NCBI GenBank assembly: GCA_050331575.1
Contig: JBHJGS010000072.1
Span: 1 to 23,844, forward strand
Length of the DNA: 23,844 nucleotides
Origin: JBHJGS01 sp050331575
GTDB taxonomy: Bacteria; Pseudomonadota; Alphaproteobacteria; Sphingomonadales; Rhodothalassiaceae
Direction: 5' to 3'
The first letter of the stretch is position 1. Each line of letters begins with the position of its first letter. Shown piece by piece: positions 1 through 6,673 of the stretch. Below the pieces are notes generated by a model. The model was not told the origin of the DNA. It worked only from the letters and a program-made list of their open reading frames with translations, and did not search any database. A program made the translations under genes and the position numbers.

Positions 1-440
1 TATCTTGCGACGATCTCGCCTTGCTCAAAAAGTTCAAACAGGCGCTGGAGGCGACTTATTGCCGATGGGTCTTTTGCGGTCGCCTGAACCCAATCGAGTG
101 GAAACGGACTAAAACGCCTAATCTGAAAGCCAATTACATAGAGAATAACGAGCATAGCCAGCAGAAAGGTCGCGACCTTCCAGTTCCAAACTCCTTGATC
201 AATTGCTAAGATTGGGATGAGCAGTGCGTAGGCCGCAAAGTACAGAAATACCACCCTATACCAAGCACCTGTCACCCAAAGAACAAAACCTAAAAGCAGA
301 AGCTGAGCTGTCGCTTTCACACCAATTGCTTCAATCAGTGTTTTCGGTTCTTGTGGTGTCCCCAGGGTTTGGCGGATTAGATTTCTATAGGATCCCGAGA
401 ATTTGATCTCCGACTTCTTCCGATTCGTGCTTGAAGGCAT
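1..440 (-). CDS. Hypothetical multi-pass membrane protein, C-terminus cut off by the window edge
   Basis: An open frame of 146 codons reads leftwards from an ATG at 438-440 and runs off the window without a stop. A GGAG ribosome binding site lies about 8 bases before the ATG, and an in-frame TGA lies upstream near 495, so this start is well placed (a TTG two codons earlier is possible). The first ~40 residues are polar and basic. They are followed by hydrophobic stretches at about residues 42-60, 61-80 and 87-106, then a charged segment (about 120-146) that looks cytosolic or helical. I do not recognise the family. The gene is AT-richer than the rest of the window, about 47% GC by hand count, and lies next to a tRNA 3' end, which suggests acquired DNA. 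Confidence 0.6.
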   Translation of the reverse strand, partial: MPSSTNRKKSEIKFSGSYRNLIRQTLGTPQEPKTLIEAIGVKATAQLLLLGFVLWVTGAWYRVVFLYFAAYALLIPILAIDQGVWNWKVATFLLAMLVILYVIGFQIRRFSPFPLDWVQATAKDPSAISRLQRLFELFEQGEIVAR

Positions 441-583
441 CTGCAAATCTCCGAGTATCTCATCCAGAGATCGTTTCCCGGAATTTGGAGAATTTCAAGT
501 GGCGGCTATCCCATCTGCTGGGATGTGATCGCCCTTCGTGCCTGTTCCCAATCTCAGTTGGGGCGAAAACATCGACCTGAACC

Positions 584-605
584 GCACTTACAGTGCACTT
601 ACGGT
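584..605. repeat. Tandem 11-bp direct repeat beside tRNA-Val
   Basis: Two adjacent 11-base units, GCACTTACAGT and GCACTTACGGT, differ at one position. They lie in the 210-bp gene-free stretch (441-649) between the partial membrane protein gene and the 3' end of tRNA-Val. Such repeats can be protein-binding sites at the end of an integrated element, but nothing here proves that. No duplicate of the tRNA 3' end was seen further left inside the window. Confidence 0.5.
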
Positions 606-649
606 CAATTTACTAAAGCCGAAGATATGCGCTAAGTCATTGAAAAGAA

Positions 650-724
<75 letters not shown>

Positions 725-883
725 GGATGCCGCGCGCAAGCGTGGTGCGCGTGCCGAGGAAGCGGGTCGATAGCGCAGCCGGCGCCCGCTGGCAAGTGTT
801 TCGCGCTTCACCGGTTCGTCAGCGGCGGCCGTGAGGAGCAGCAGGGCCCGCGGGGTGACGCCGCGTCGGCCGGCAGGCCGGCC

Positions 884-1243
884 TCAGGCCGCCAACAGCC
901 GGTCGATCTCGCCGGCGACGTCCTTCAGATGAAACGGCTTGGACAGCACCGCCACCTCCTCGCTGAGGCGCTCATTCTGGTTCATCGCCACCGCCGCGAA
1001 CCCGGTGATGAACACCACCTTCAAGGCCGGGTCCTGGGCGCGGGCCCGCTGCGCCAACTCAATCCCATCCATCTCCGGCATGACGATATCGGTCAGCAGC
1101 AGATCGAAACTATCGTGCTGCAGCAGCGGCAGGGCCGCCGCGCCATCGGCGACGGCCACCACGGCATGGCCAGCCTTCTCAATCGCGCGGGACAGGAAGG
1201 CGCGCATGCTGTCATCGTCTTCGGCCAAAAGGATCCGCGCCAT
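884..1243 (-). CDS. cpdR: CpdR-type single-domain response regulator
   Basis: This 119-residue protein is a receiver domain only, with no output domain. The acidic pocket is E8-D9-D10, the phosphoacceptor is D52 in LLLTDIVMPEMDG, the switch Thr is in the VFITGF strand, and the conserved Lys is in the LSKPF motif. The N-terminus MARILLAEDDDSMRAFL and the TGFAAVA segment match CpdR of Caulobacter and its relatives. There CpdR, when unphosphorylated, brings ClpXP to the pole and primes substrates such as PdeA, and so controls CtrA turnover. The protein ends in Leu-Ala-Ala, a ClpXP-degron-like tail in keeping with CpdR itself being degraded. The phosphate would come from a CckA-ChpT-type relay elsewhere in the genome. 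A divergent N-formylglutamate amidohydrolase gene follows, a neighbour I recall from Caulobacter. A GC-rich inverted repeat (about 868-884) lies just past the stop but lacks a U-run. Confidence 0.93.
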   Translation of the reverse strand: MARILLAEDDDSMRAFLSRAIEKAGHAVVAVADGAAALPLLQHDSFDLLLTDIVMPEMDGIELAQRARAQDPALKVVFITGFAAVAMNQNERLSEEVAVLSKPFHLKDVAGEIDRLLAA

Positions 1244-1375
1244 GGCAGCCTTCCTGCTTGTTCAGCCGTTATGCGCCGGCGGCGGCGTTGCACCGCGGCA
1301 CCGAAGATTGCGCTTGTCTATCCATTCAGCCTACTATCATGCCTCATGCCGTCGCGCAGCCCAAGAGCCTCCCGC

Positions 1376-2242
1376 ATGCCCGTTCCGCCTGCCCCGTTTC
1401 AGGTCCTGACGCCCGATCGCCCAGCGGACGCGCCATTTTTGTTCAGCTCACCGCATTCCGGTCGGCATTATCCCGCCGCGTTCCGGCACCAGGCCCGGCT
1501 CGGCCGGCTGGATCTTCGTCGCAGCGAGGATTGCTTTGTCGATGAGCTGGTGCGCCCGGTCACCGGCCTGGGCGCGCCATTGATCCATGCGGCCTACGGC
1601 CGCGCCTATGTCGATCTGAATCGCGACCCGCGCGAGTTGGACCCGCTGCTGATCGACCCCTGCCCGCCGGCGGTGCCGCTTTCGGCCACCGAACGGGTCG
1701 CCGCAGGGTTGGGCGTGATCCCGCGCGTGGTCGCCAGCGGCATGCCGATCTATGCCCGGCGTATCCCGCTTGACGAAGCCATGGAGCGGCTGGCGACAAT
1801 CCACCGACCCTATCATGAGCGCGTGCAGGACAGCCTTGAGCGGCTGCGCCGGCGGTTCGGCTGGGCTGTTCTGGTTGACTGCCATTCCATGCCGTCACTG
1901 ATCGCGGCGGACCTGAAGCCCGGCGCACAGATTGTTCTGGGAGACCGCTACGGGACCGCATGCGCGCCCGCCATCGTTGACGTCTTGGAAGACGCCTTTC
2001 GCGATGAGGGCTTTTCGGTGACCCGCAACGATCCGTACGCCGGCGGCTATTGTACCGTGCGCTACGGCGCCCCGGAGCAAGGCCTGCATGCGGTGCAGAT
2101 TGAGGTGGCGCGGAGCCTTTACATGGATGAGGCAACGCTGACCCGGCATGCCGGCTTCACCCGCCTGGAACGCGTGCTGGTGCGGGTTTTCGCCCGCCTA
2201 ATCGGCCGCTTCACCGAGGCCCGCGGCTTGGCCGCGGAGTAG
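1376..2242 (+). CDS. N-formylglutamate amidohydrolase family protein
   Basis: The 288-residue protein belongs to the N-formylglutamate amidohydrolase family (HutG/FGase type), zinc-type hydrolases that release formate from N-formyl-L-glutamate at the end of histidine degradation. Family motifs appear in order: SSPHSGR (24-30), DLNRDP (80-85), VDCHSMPS (167-174), GDR (189-191), PYAGGY (220-225) and QIEVAR (241-246). Length is normal for the family. The frame is open far upstream. I chose the ATG at 1376 because it gives the usual N-terminus just before the first motif; the ATG at 1346 is the alternative, and neither has a strong ribosome binding site. No other hut genes are in the window, so the physiological substrate may differ. 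The gene diverges from cpdR. Confidence 0.88.
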   Translation: MPVPPAPFQVLTPDRPADAPFLFSSPHSGRHYPAAFRHQARLGRLDLRRSEDCFVDELVRPVTGLGAPLIHAAYGRAYVDLNRDPRELDPLLIDPCPPAVPLSATERVAAGLGVIPRVVASGMPIYARRIPLDEAMERLATIHRPYHERVQDSLERLRRRFGWAVLVDCHSMPSLIAADLKPGAQIVLGDRYGTACAPAIVDVLEDAFRDEGFSVTRNDPYAGGYCTVRYGAPEQGLHAVQIEVARSLYMDEATLTRHAGFTRLERVLVRVFARLIGRFTEARGLAAE

Positions 2243-2496
2243 GCGGGCGGAGGTCACACCAAGCCTTTCGATCCTGACGCTGCCTCTGTGCGGCTTTCTG
2301 TGCGGCTTCGCTCTGGAGCGCGGGCAGCCAAACCGATTGGCCGCCAAGCACATCGCTCTTCGCTGGCACGGCGTTAACGCGGGCGGGCACGCTTGATCGA
2401 CGCCCCGCGACGCCAACGGCGCAATTGCTGGACCGACGCTGTGCGTCGCACGGCAAAGCGCTCGTGCAAGCCCTGGTGCGACGAGGAGTTGCCAAG
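2243..2496. other. Gene-free stretch between the amidohydrolase and the sRNA candidate
   Basis: No frame here has a convincing start, ribosome site and codon bias together; the open frames are short and Arg/Pro-rich, as expected of out-of-frame GC-rich DNA. The only structure seen is a perfect 6-bp stem with a 3-base loop at 2434-2448 (CGACGC-TGT-GCGTCG), without a T-run, and two near copies of TGTGCGGCTT around 2285-2310. No terminator for the amidohydrolase was identified. Confidence 0.4.
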
Positions 2497-2527
2497 AAAA
2501 AAGGGCCGGTGGTCGCCCACACGGCCC
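2497..2527 (-). terminator. Rho-independent terminator of the sRNA candidate
   Basis: On the minus strand, GGGCCG pairs with CGGCCC (2522-2527 with 2503-2508). The stem continues through TGTGG/CCAC with one bulge around a GCGA loop, and six T residues follow directly (2497-2502). On the plus strand the hairpin is followed by CGAG, so the terminator works only leftwards. Confidence 0.8.
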
Positions 2528-2706
2528 GAGTTCAGGGAGGAAACGCCCACGAAGGGCAGCAAGCCGCGAGGGCTTGCGCACTCGCAAAGATGGCGCGCCG
2601 CCGTCCAGCTTCAAGCCTTAGGCTGTCACAAAACATTGAAGCGGATATGACGGAACCCGGGAGGCTGTTCGTGATAGAGCCGACCCCGGGAGTGGACAGC
2701 CCGGGG
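2497..2706 (-). ncRNA. Candidate structured small RNA, about 210 nt, family not recognised
   Basis: On the minus strand this coding-free stretch contains a run of hairpins ending in an intrinsic terminator. In 5'-3' order of the RNA they are: CCCCGGG/CCCGGGG closing a 9-base loop (2684-2706); an outer stem GCTTCAA/TTGAAGC around an inner AGCC/GGCT hairpin (2608-2642); a perfect 7-bp stem GCAAGCC/GGCTTGC with a 5-base loop (2559-2577); and GCCC/GGGC (2545-2557). These are followed by an unpaired TTTCCTCCCTGAA (2531-2543), which resembles an anti-Shine-Dalgarno seed, and then the terminator. No coding gene reads into the terminator, because the nearest gene to the right (2943) points away. It lacks the signatures I know for tmRNA, RNase P RNA, SRP RNA or 6S RNA. 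The exposed CCUCCC motif recalls alphaproteobacterial sRNA families that bind ribosome sites. The 5' end is uncertain; a shorter RNA starting near 2600 is also possible. Confidence 0.5.
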
Positions 2707-2716
2707 CTGCGCCGCA

Positions 2717-2731
2717 CCAATTGTCGTGCCA
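2717..2731 (-). promoter_or_regulatory. Possible sigma-54-like promoter for the sRNA candidate
   Basis: Minus strand TGGCACG-ACAA-TTGG matches the -24 block of the sigma-54 consensus exactly and has the right spacing. The -12 block reads TTGG where TTGC is expected, so one of the most conserved bases is missing. If used, transcription would begin near 2705, right at the first hairpin of the sRNA candidate. Weak on its own. Confidence 0.3.
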
Positions 2732-2942
2732 ACGTAAAAAATCTGTCACTGAGCCTTCTTATGTCAGGGGCGGGCCAGGGGCGGGCAGGACACGGCGCGG
2801 TCGCAGGCCGATCTGCCGCGGATGGCCTGGTTCGCCTGCACTGGACGGGGGCCGGCGCAGGCATGCTAAACTCAGGCTTGGGCGGACGGTGCGCCGGCCG
2901 CGATTTCGGCCCGGCAGGGCCCGTATTAGGAATGGCAGGATC

Positions 2943-3851
2943 ATGACGGATGTGACGGTAGCGCAGGATCGCTCCGATCAGGCCGAGACGGGCCTGGTCG
3001 AAGAGGACGCCTATGCGGGACCCGGCCCGAAGCGGCCCAAGCGCCGTAAGCTGGCAAAGGGCGAAAAGCGCCATTACCGCACAATCTTCATCTCCGACGT
3101 GCATCTGGGCACGAAGGGCTGCAGGGCCGACTATCTGCTGGACTTTCTGCGCCACGCCGACAGCGACCGGCTTTATCTGGTTGGCGATATCGTCGATGGC
3201 TGGAAGCTGAAGAAGAGCTGGTACTGGGCGCCTGAGCACAATGACATTATTCGGAAGATCCTGAAGCGCGCCAGCAAGGGCGTCGACGTCATTTACGTTC
3301 CCGGCAATCATGACGAGGTGCTGCGCGATTATATCGGCCACGACTTGGCCGGCGTCCGCCTGGTGCGCGATCATATTCACGAAACCGCCGACGGCCGGCG
3401 CTATTGGGTGCTGCACGGTGACGAGTTCGACGGTGTTGTCTTGCACGCGCGCTGGCTCGCTTTTCTGGGGGACATCGCCTATCGGTTCCTGATTTCCGCC
3501 AACACCACATTTAACTGGTTGCGGCGCAAGTTCGGCTATGGATATTGGTCTTTGAGCGCCTATCTAAAGTACAAGACGAAAAAGGCTGTTCAATTCATGT
3601 CGGAATTCGAGGAATCGGTGGCATCGGAGGCGGCCAAGCGCGATGTGGATGGCGTGATCTGCGGCCACATCCACCATGCCGAGCGGCGGCGCATCGGCGA
3701 AATCGACTATATCAATGACGGCGACTGGGTGGAAAGCTGCACGGCGCTTGTGGAGCACACCGACGGCCGTCTTGAAATCTTGTATTGGGCTGATGAGATC
3801 GCCCGGCGCGAAGCGGCCGCCCGTGCCCGCGCCTTGGAGGCTGCGGAATGA
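2943..3851 (+). CDS. LpxH-like metallophosphatase (UDP-2,3-diacylglucosamine diphosphatase family)
   Basis: The 302-residue protein is a calcineurin-like metallophosphoesterase with the full set of metal ligands: SDVHLG (D52, H54), GDIVDG (D82), GNHDE (N122, H123), an HGD at 158-160 and GHIHH (H242, H244). This set groups it with LpxH, which cleaves UDP-2,3-diacylglucosamine to lipid X in lipid A synthesis. However, this longer alphaproteobacterial form, with a charged N-terminal tail (1-45) and paired with a glycosyltransferase, may act on another envelope substrate. It has no signal peptide and is probably cytosolic or peripheral to the inner membrane. The ATG at 2943 has an AGG-rich stretch just upstream and begins where the coding bias begins. 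The stop overlaps the next start in ATGA, so the two genes are translationally coupled. Confidence 0.88.
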   Translation: MTDVTVAQDRSDQAETGLVEEDAYAGPGPKRPKRRKLAKGEKRHYRTIFISDVHLGTKGCRADYLLDFLRHADSDRLYLVGDIVDGWKLKKSWYWAPEHNDIIRKILKRASKGVDVIYVPGNHDEVLRDYIGHDLAGVRLVRDHIHETADGRRYWVLHGDEFDGVVLHARWLAFLGDIAYRFLISANTTFNWLRRKFGYGYWSLSAYLKYKTKKAVQFMSEFEESVASEAAKRDVDGVICGHIHHAERRRIGEIDYINDGDWVESCTALVEHTDGRLEILYWADEIARREAAARARALEAAE

Positions 3852-4906
3852 AGATCGTCATCGTCACGGACGCCTGGTATCCCCAGATCAACGGCGTCGT
3901 GCGCACTCTGGACACGGTCAAGCGCGAACTGCGCAAGCTGGGCCACCGGGTCTATATGGTCACGCCGAACCGGTTCTTGACTGTGCCCTGCCCGACCTAT
4001 CCGGAAATCCGCCTGGCCGTGGACGGCGCCTGGAAGGTTGCCGCCATGCTGGATAAGATGCGCCCCGATGCGGTGCATATCGCCACCGAAGGCCCGCTGG
4101 GCTATGCCGCGCGGCGCTGGTGCCTGCGCAACCGCTTCCCCTTCACCACCGCCTATCACACCAATTTCCCGGAATATATCGAGTTGCGCACAGGCATTCC
4201 GGAAGAATGGCTGTATCAGGTGGTGCGGCGGTTCCACGAACCCTCCGCTGCGGTGATGGTGGCAACGCCGACGGTGGCCGACCAACTGGCCCGGCGTGGT
4301 TTCCGCAATATGCGCTCCTGGACCCGCGGCGTCGACATCGCCCAATTTCATCCCGACAACCGGCTTGATCCGGGATTACCTGGGCCGGTGATGCTGTATG
4401 TCGGCCGGGTGGCGCCGGAAAAGAATCTGGAAGCGTTCCTGAAGCTGGAGCGGCCCGGCACCAAGATTGTCGTCGGCGGCGGGCCCTCGCTGGCGGAGCT
4501 GAAGCGCGCCTATCCCAAGGTCAAGTTTCTGGGCCCGCGCGAAGGCGGGGACCTGGCGCAGATTTACGCCTCGGCGGATGTGTTCGTGTTCCCCAGCCTG
4601 ACCGACACCTTCGGCCTGGTGATGCTGGAAGCCCTGGCCTCCGGCGTGCCGGTGGCAGCCTACCCGGTGCAGGGCCCCTTGGATGTGATTGGGCGCGACG
4701 GCCGCGGTGTCAAGGCAGGCTTCAACGCCCAGATCGGTGCGCTGGACACGGATCTTGGCCGCGCCGTGGACGCGGCCTTGGCGCTTCGCCGCAGTGACTG
4801 CCGCCGCTATGCCGAGCTGTTCTCCTGGGAGAATTGCGCGCGCATTTTCGTGGAGAATCTGGTCACCGTCCACGGCCACCGCCCCCCCTTGCAGGTGGCG
4901 GCTTAA
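3848..4906 (+). CDS. GT4-family glycosyltransferase, probably envelope glycolipid
   Basis: The 352-residue protein has a GT-B fold layout. The N-terminal domain begins with DAWYPQINGVVRT (8-20), the loop typical of the mannosyl/sulfoquinovosyl transferase branch (MgtA/SqdX-like) of GT4. The C-terminal donor-binding domain starts around VMLYVGRVAPEKN (181-193). The nucleotide-sugar motif is D253-x7-E261 in TDTFGLVMLEALASG, with Asp in place of the first Glu, and G209-GGG-P precedes it. Donor and acceptor cannot be read from sequence; a diacylglycerol-type lipid acceptor is an inference from the family. The gene starts inside the stop of the metallophosphatase (ATGA) and ends 14 bp from the convergent methyltransferase. 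Confidence 0.88.
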   Translation: MKIVIVTDAWYPQINGVVRTLDTVKRELRKLGHRVYMVTPNRFLTVPCPTYPEIRLAVDGAWKVAAMLDKMRPDAVHIATEGPLGYAARRWCLRNRFPFTTAYHTNFPEYIELRTGIPEEWLYQVVRRFHEPSAAVMVATPTVADQLARRGFRNMRSWTRGVDIAQFHPDNRLDPGLPGPVMLYVGRVAPEKNLEAFLKLERPGTKIVVGGGPSLAELKRAYPKVKFLGPREGGDLAQIYASADVFVFPSLTDTFGLVMLEALASGVPVAAYPVQGPLDVIGRDGRGVKAGFNAQIGALDTDLGRAVDAALALRRSDCRRYAELFSWENCARIFVENLVTVHGHRPPLQVAA

Positions 4907-4920
4907 CGCGGTCGACGCGC

Positions 4921-5979
4921 TTAAGGCCGGGCCTCCAGCACCATGTTGGTCGGTGTTTCGGTGGCGCGGCGGACGCTGGAGAAGCCGGCCTGCGTGAGCA
5001 CCTCGGTCAGGCGCTTCTGGCCGGCCTGGGCACCCAGGGCCAGGCCCACTTCCTGCGCCTTCGACGCCGGCGTGCAGACGATCGTGGAGAAGGAGTAGAA
5101 CAGCGCGCCCAGCAGGTGCAGATTCTCCTTCAGCGTGTCGCCGGCCAGCGGCTCCACCAGCATCAGCCGACCATCGGGCTTCAGCGCCTCGCGCATATGC
5201 GCTGCCGCACCCACCGGGTCGCCCATATCGTGCAGCGCATCGAACACGCAGATCAGATCATAGGGCCCGCTGTTGAACTCCTTGGCTTTGGCGACCTCGA
5301 AGCGGACATTGTTCAGTCCCGCCTCGGCGGCCTTGGCGCGGGCGTCCTCGATCGAGGCCTCGTGGAAGTCAAAGCCATGCACCTGGGACTGCGGAAAGGC
5401 CTCAGCCAGCAACACGGTGGAGGAGCCGCGACCACAGCCGACATCCGCGACCGTGCCGCCCGCCGTCAACCGGTCGACCACGCCGTCCAGCGCCGGCAGC
5501 CAATGCTCGACCAAATTGGCGGCATAGCCGGGGCGGAAGAAGCGATCGGTGCCGCAGAAGCAGCAGCTGGAATGCTCGCCCCACGGCCGCCCGGCCCCAG
5601 ACTTGAACACGTCAATCGCTTTTTCGTGGGTTTCATACTGGCCGACCACCGCCTGGAAAAAGCCCTGCATGTTCATTGGCTGGCCTTCGCGGGCGAAGAT
5701 CAGCGCCTGTTCCGGACTTAGCCAAAAGGTCTCATCGTCTGGATTGTAGCTGACATAGCCGGCCGCGGCATTGGCGGACAGCCATTCCCGAGCATAGCGC
5801 GCGTCGATCCCCGCCTTGTCCGCCAGGGTCTCCGCAGTGCAGGGGCCGGCGGCGTCCAGAACGTCATAGACGCCGCTCTGGTCACCCATATAGCACAACA
5901 ATGTGCCGATCGCGCCGGTCACATCGGCCAGCACCTTACCCTGCAATTGCTCCAGCTTTTGTTGATCGAAGTCGCTCAT
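4921..5979 (-). CDS. Class I SAM-dependent methyltransferase with N-terminal winged-helix domain
   Basis: The 352-residue protein has two parts. An N-terminal helical/winged-helix region (about 15-90, with TLADKAGIDARYAREWLSA) resembles the dimerisation domain of O-methyltransferases and Rv2258c-like proteins. A Rossmann methyltransferase domain runs from about 175. Motif I is VADVGCGRG (177-185), the acidic residue binding the ribose of SAM is D204 in GFDFH, and VFDALHDMGDP follows at the motif IV position. The substrate is unknown. The ATG at 5977-5979 is preceded by CGGAGGGGACA, a strong ribosome site; the frame is open further upstream but without one. The gene is followed at 14 bp by the convergent glycosyltransferase, and is probably monocistronic or transcribed with the small membrane protein upstream. 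Confidence 0.85.
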   Translation of the reverse strand: MSDFDQQKLEQLQGKVLADVTGAIGTLLCYMGDQSGVYDVLDAAGPCTAETLADKAGIDARYAREWLSANAAAGYVSYNPDDETFWLSPEQALIFAREGQPMNMQGFFQAVVGQYETHEKAIDVFKSGAGRPWGEHSSCCFCGTDRFFRPGYAANLVEHWLPALDGVVDRLTAGGTVADVGCGRGSSTVLLAEAFPQSQVHGFDFHEASIEDARAKAAEAGLNNVRFEVAKAKEFNSGPYDLICVFDALHDMGDPVGAAAHMREALKPDGRLMLVEPLAGDTLKENLHLLGALFYSFSTIVCTPASKAQEVGLALGAQAGQKRLTEVLTQAGFSSVRRATETPTNMVLEARP

Positions 5980-6045
5980 TGTCCCCTCCGTTCCGGCAAA
6001 TTTTAGCCACGCTAGCGCAGATCGTTGACAGGTCAATGACCGCGA

Positions 6046-6456
6046 TCACGCCGGGCGCTGCCGCCCCATCAAAGGCGGAGCCAGCAACAGTCCCAGCAGG
6101 ATCAACGGCCAGGTCTGGCCGCGCAACACCGCATAGGATCGGGTGATCTCTGCAGCCGGCGCGTCGAACAGCACGCCATAGACATACAGTTCGAGGGCCA
6201 AAGTCAGCGCGGCCCACAGCCCGCCGGTCACCCACAGATCCCCGGGCCGGCGCGGTTCCTGCACCATGCGCAAGAGCAACGCGGTCATGCCGAAGATCAG
6301 CAGCAGCGCCAGCGCCGCGCCCATCCAATGAGCCGCCATCGGCCCTACCGCCGGCAGAAACACGGCGTCACGCAGCACCACGGCGAACACCACCACGCCG
6401 GACAGCGCCAGATAGACACCCAGAGATTTCAGCACGAAAACCCAATTGATCCGCAC
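6046..6456 (-). CDS. Small four-helix membrane protein of unknown function
   Basis: The 136-residue protein starts at a GTG (6454-6456) preceded by AAAGGAGCGGAC, a good ribosome site with correct spacing. Longer forms starting further upstream would cross non-coding DNA. Four hydrophobic segments lie at about residues 6-28, 42-64, 76-98 and 114-131, with a short basic loop (EPRRPGD, 67-73) between helices 2 and 3. I do not recognise a family. It lies 66 bp upstream of the methyltransferase in the same direction and diverges from the secreted hydrolase. The 217-bp gap between the two divergent genes (6457-6673) holds GC-rich inverted repeats but no promoter I can name. Confidence 0.7.
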   Translation of the reverse strand: MRINWVFVLKSLGVYLALSGVVVFAVVLRDAVFLPAVGPMAAHWMGAALALLLIFGMTALLLRMVQEPRRPGDLWVTGGLWAALTLALELYVYGVLFDAPAAEITRSYAVLRGQTWPLILLGLLLAPPLMGRQRPA

Positions 6457-6673
6457 GTCCGCTCCTTTCCGTCGCACCGGTGAGAGGCCGACCTGTCCGG
6501 CTTCCCGCGAGGCCGGCAATGACAGCGATTGCCGGACGGTGCAAGCCGCCCGGCAATCCCAGAGAAGGCGGGCCGTTTCGTGAACGCCGCTTCGGCCGCG
6601 CCGAGACGCTTGCCAAGTCCGGCTGTGGCTCTGATACTTCCGGTTCATGGTCTGGCTGAGGAGGAGATGAGCC

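Noticed and set aside
868..884. Terminator after cpdR
   Set aside because: The inverted repeat GGCCGGC/GCCGGCC leaves almost no loop and has no T-run on the minus strand.
2497..2706. tmRNA, RNase P RNA, SRP RNA or 6S RNA at the hairpin-rich region
   Set aside because: The conserved signatures I know (tag-peptide frame, GAGGAAAGTCC-type core, SRP GGAAGCAGC loop, 6S closing stem and bubble) were not found.
2532..3446. Long open frame on the minus strand opposite the metallophosphatase gene
   Set aside because: It is antisense to a gene with complete metallophosphatase motifs and shows the typical Ile/Val/His/Gln-rich composition of a GC-rich shadow frame. Its right half covers the sRNA candidate.
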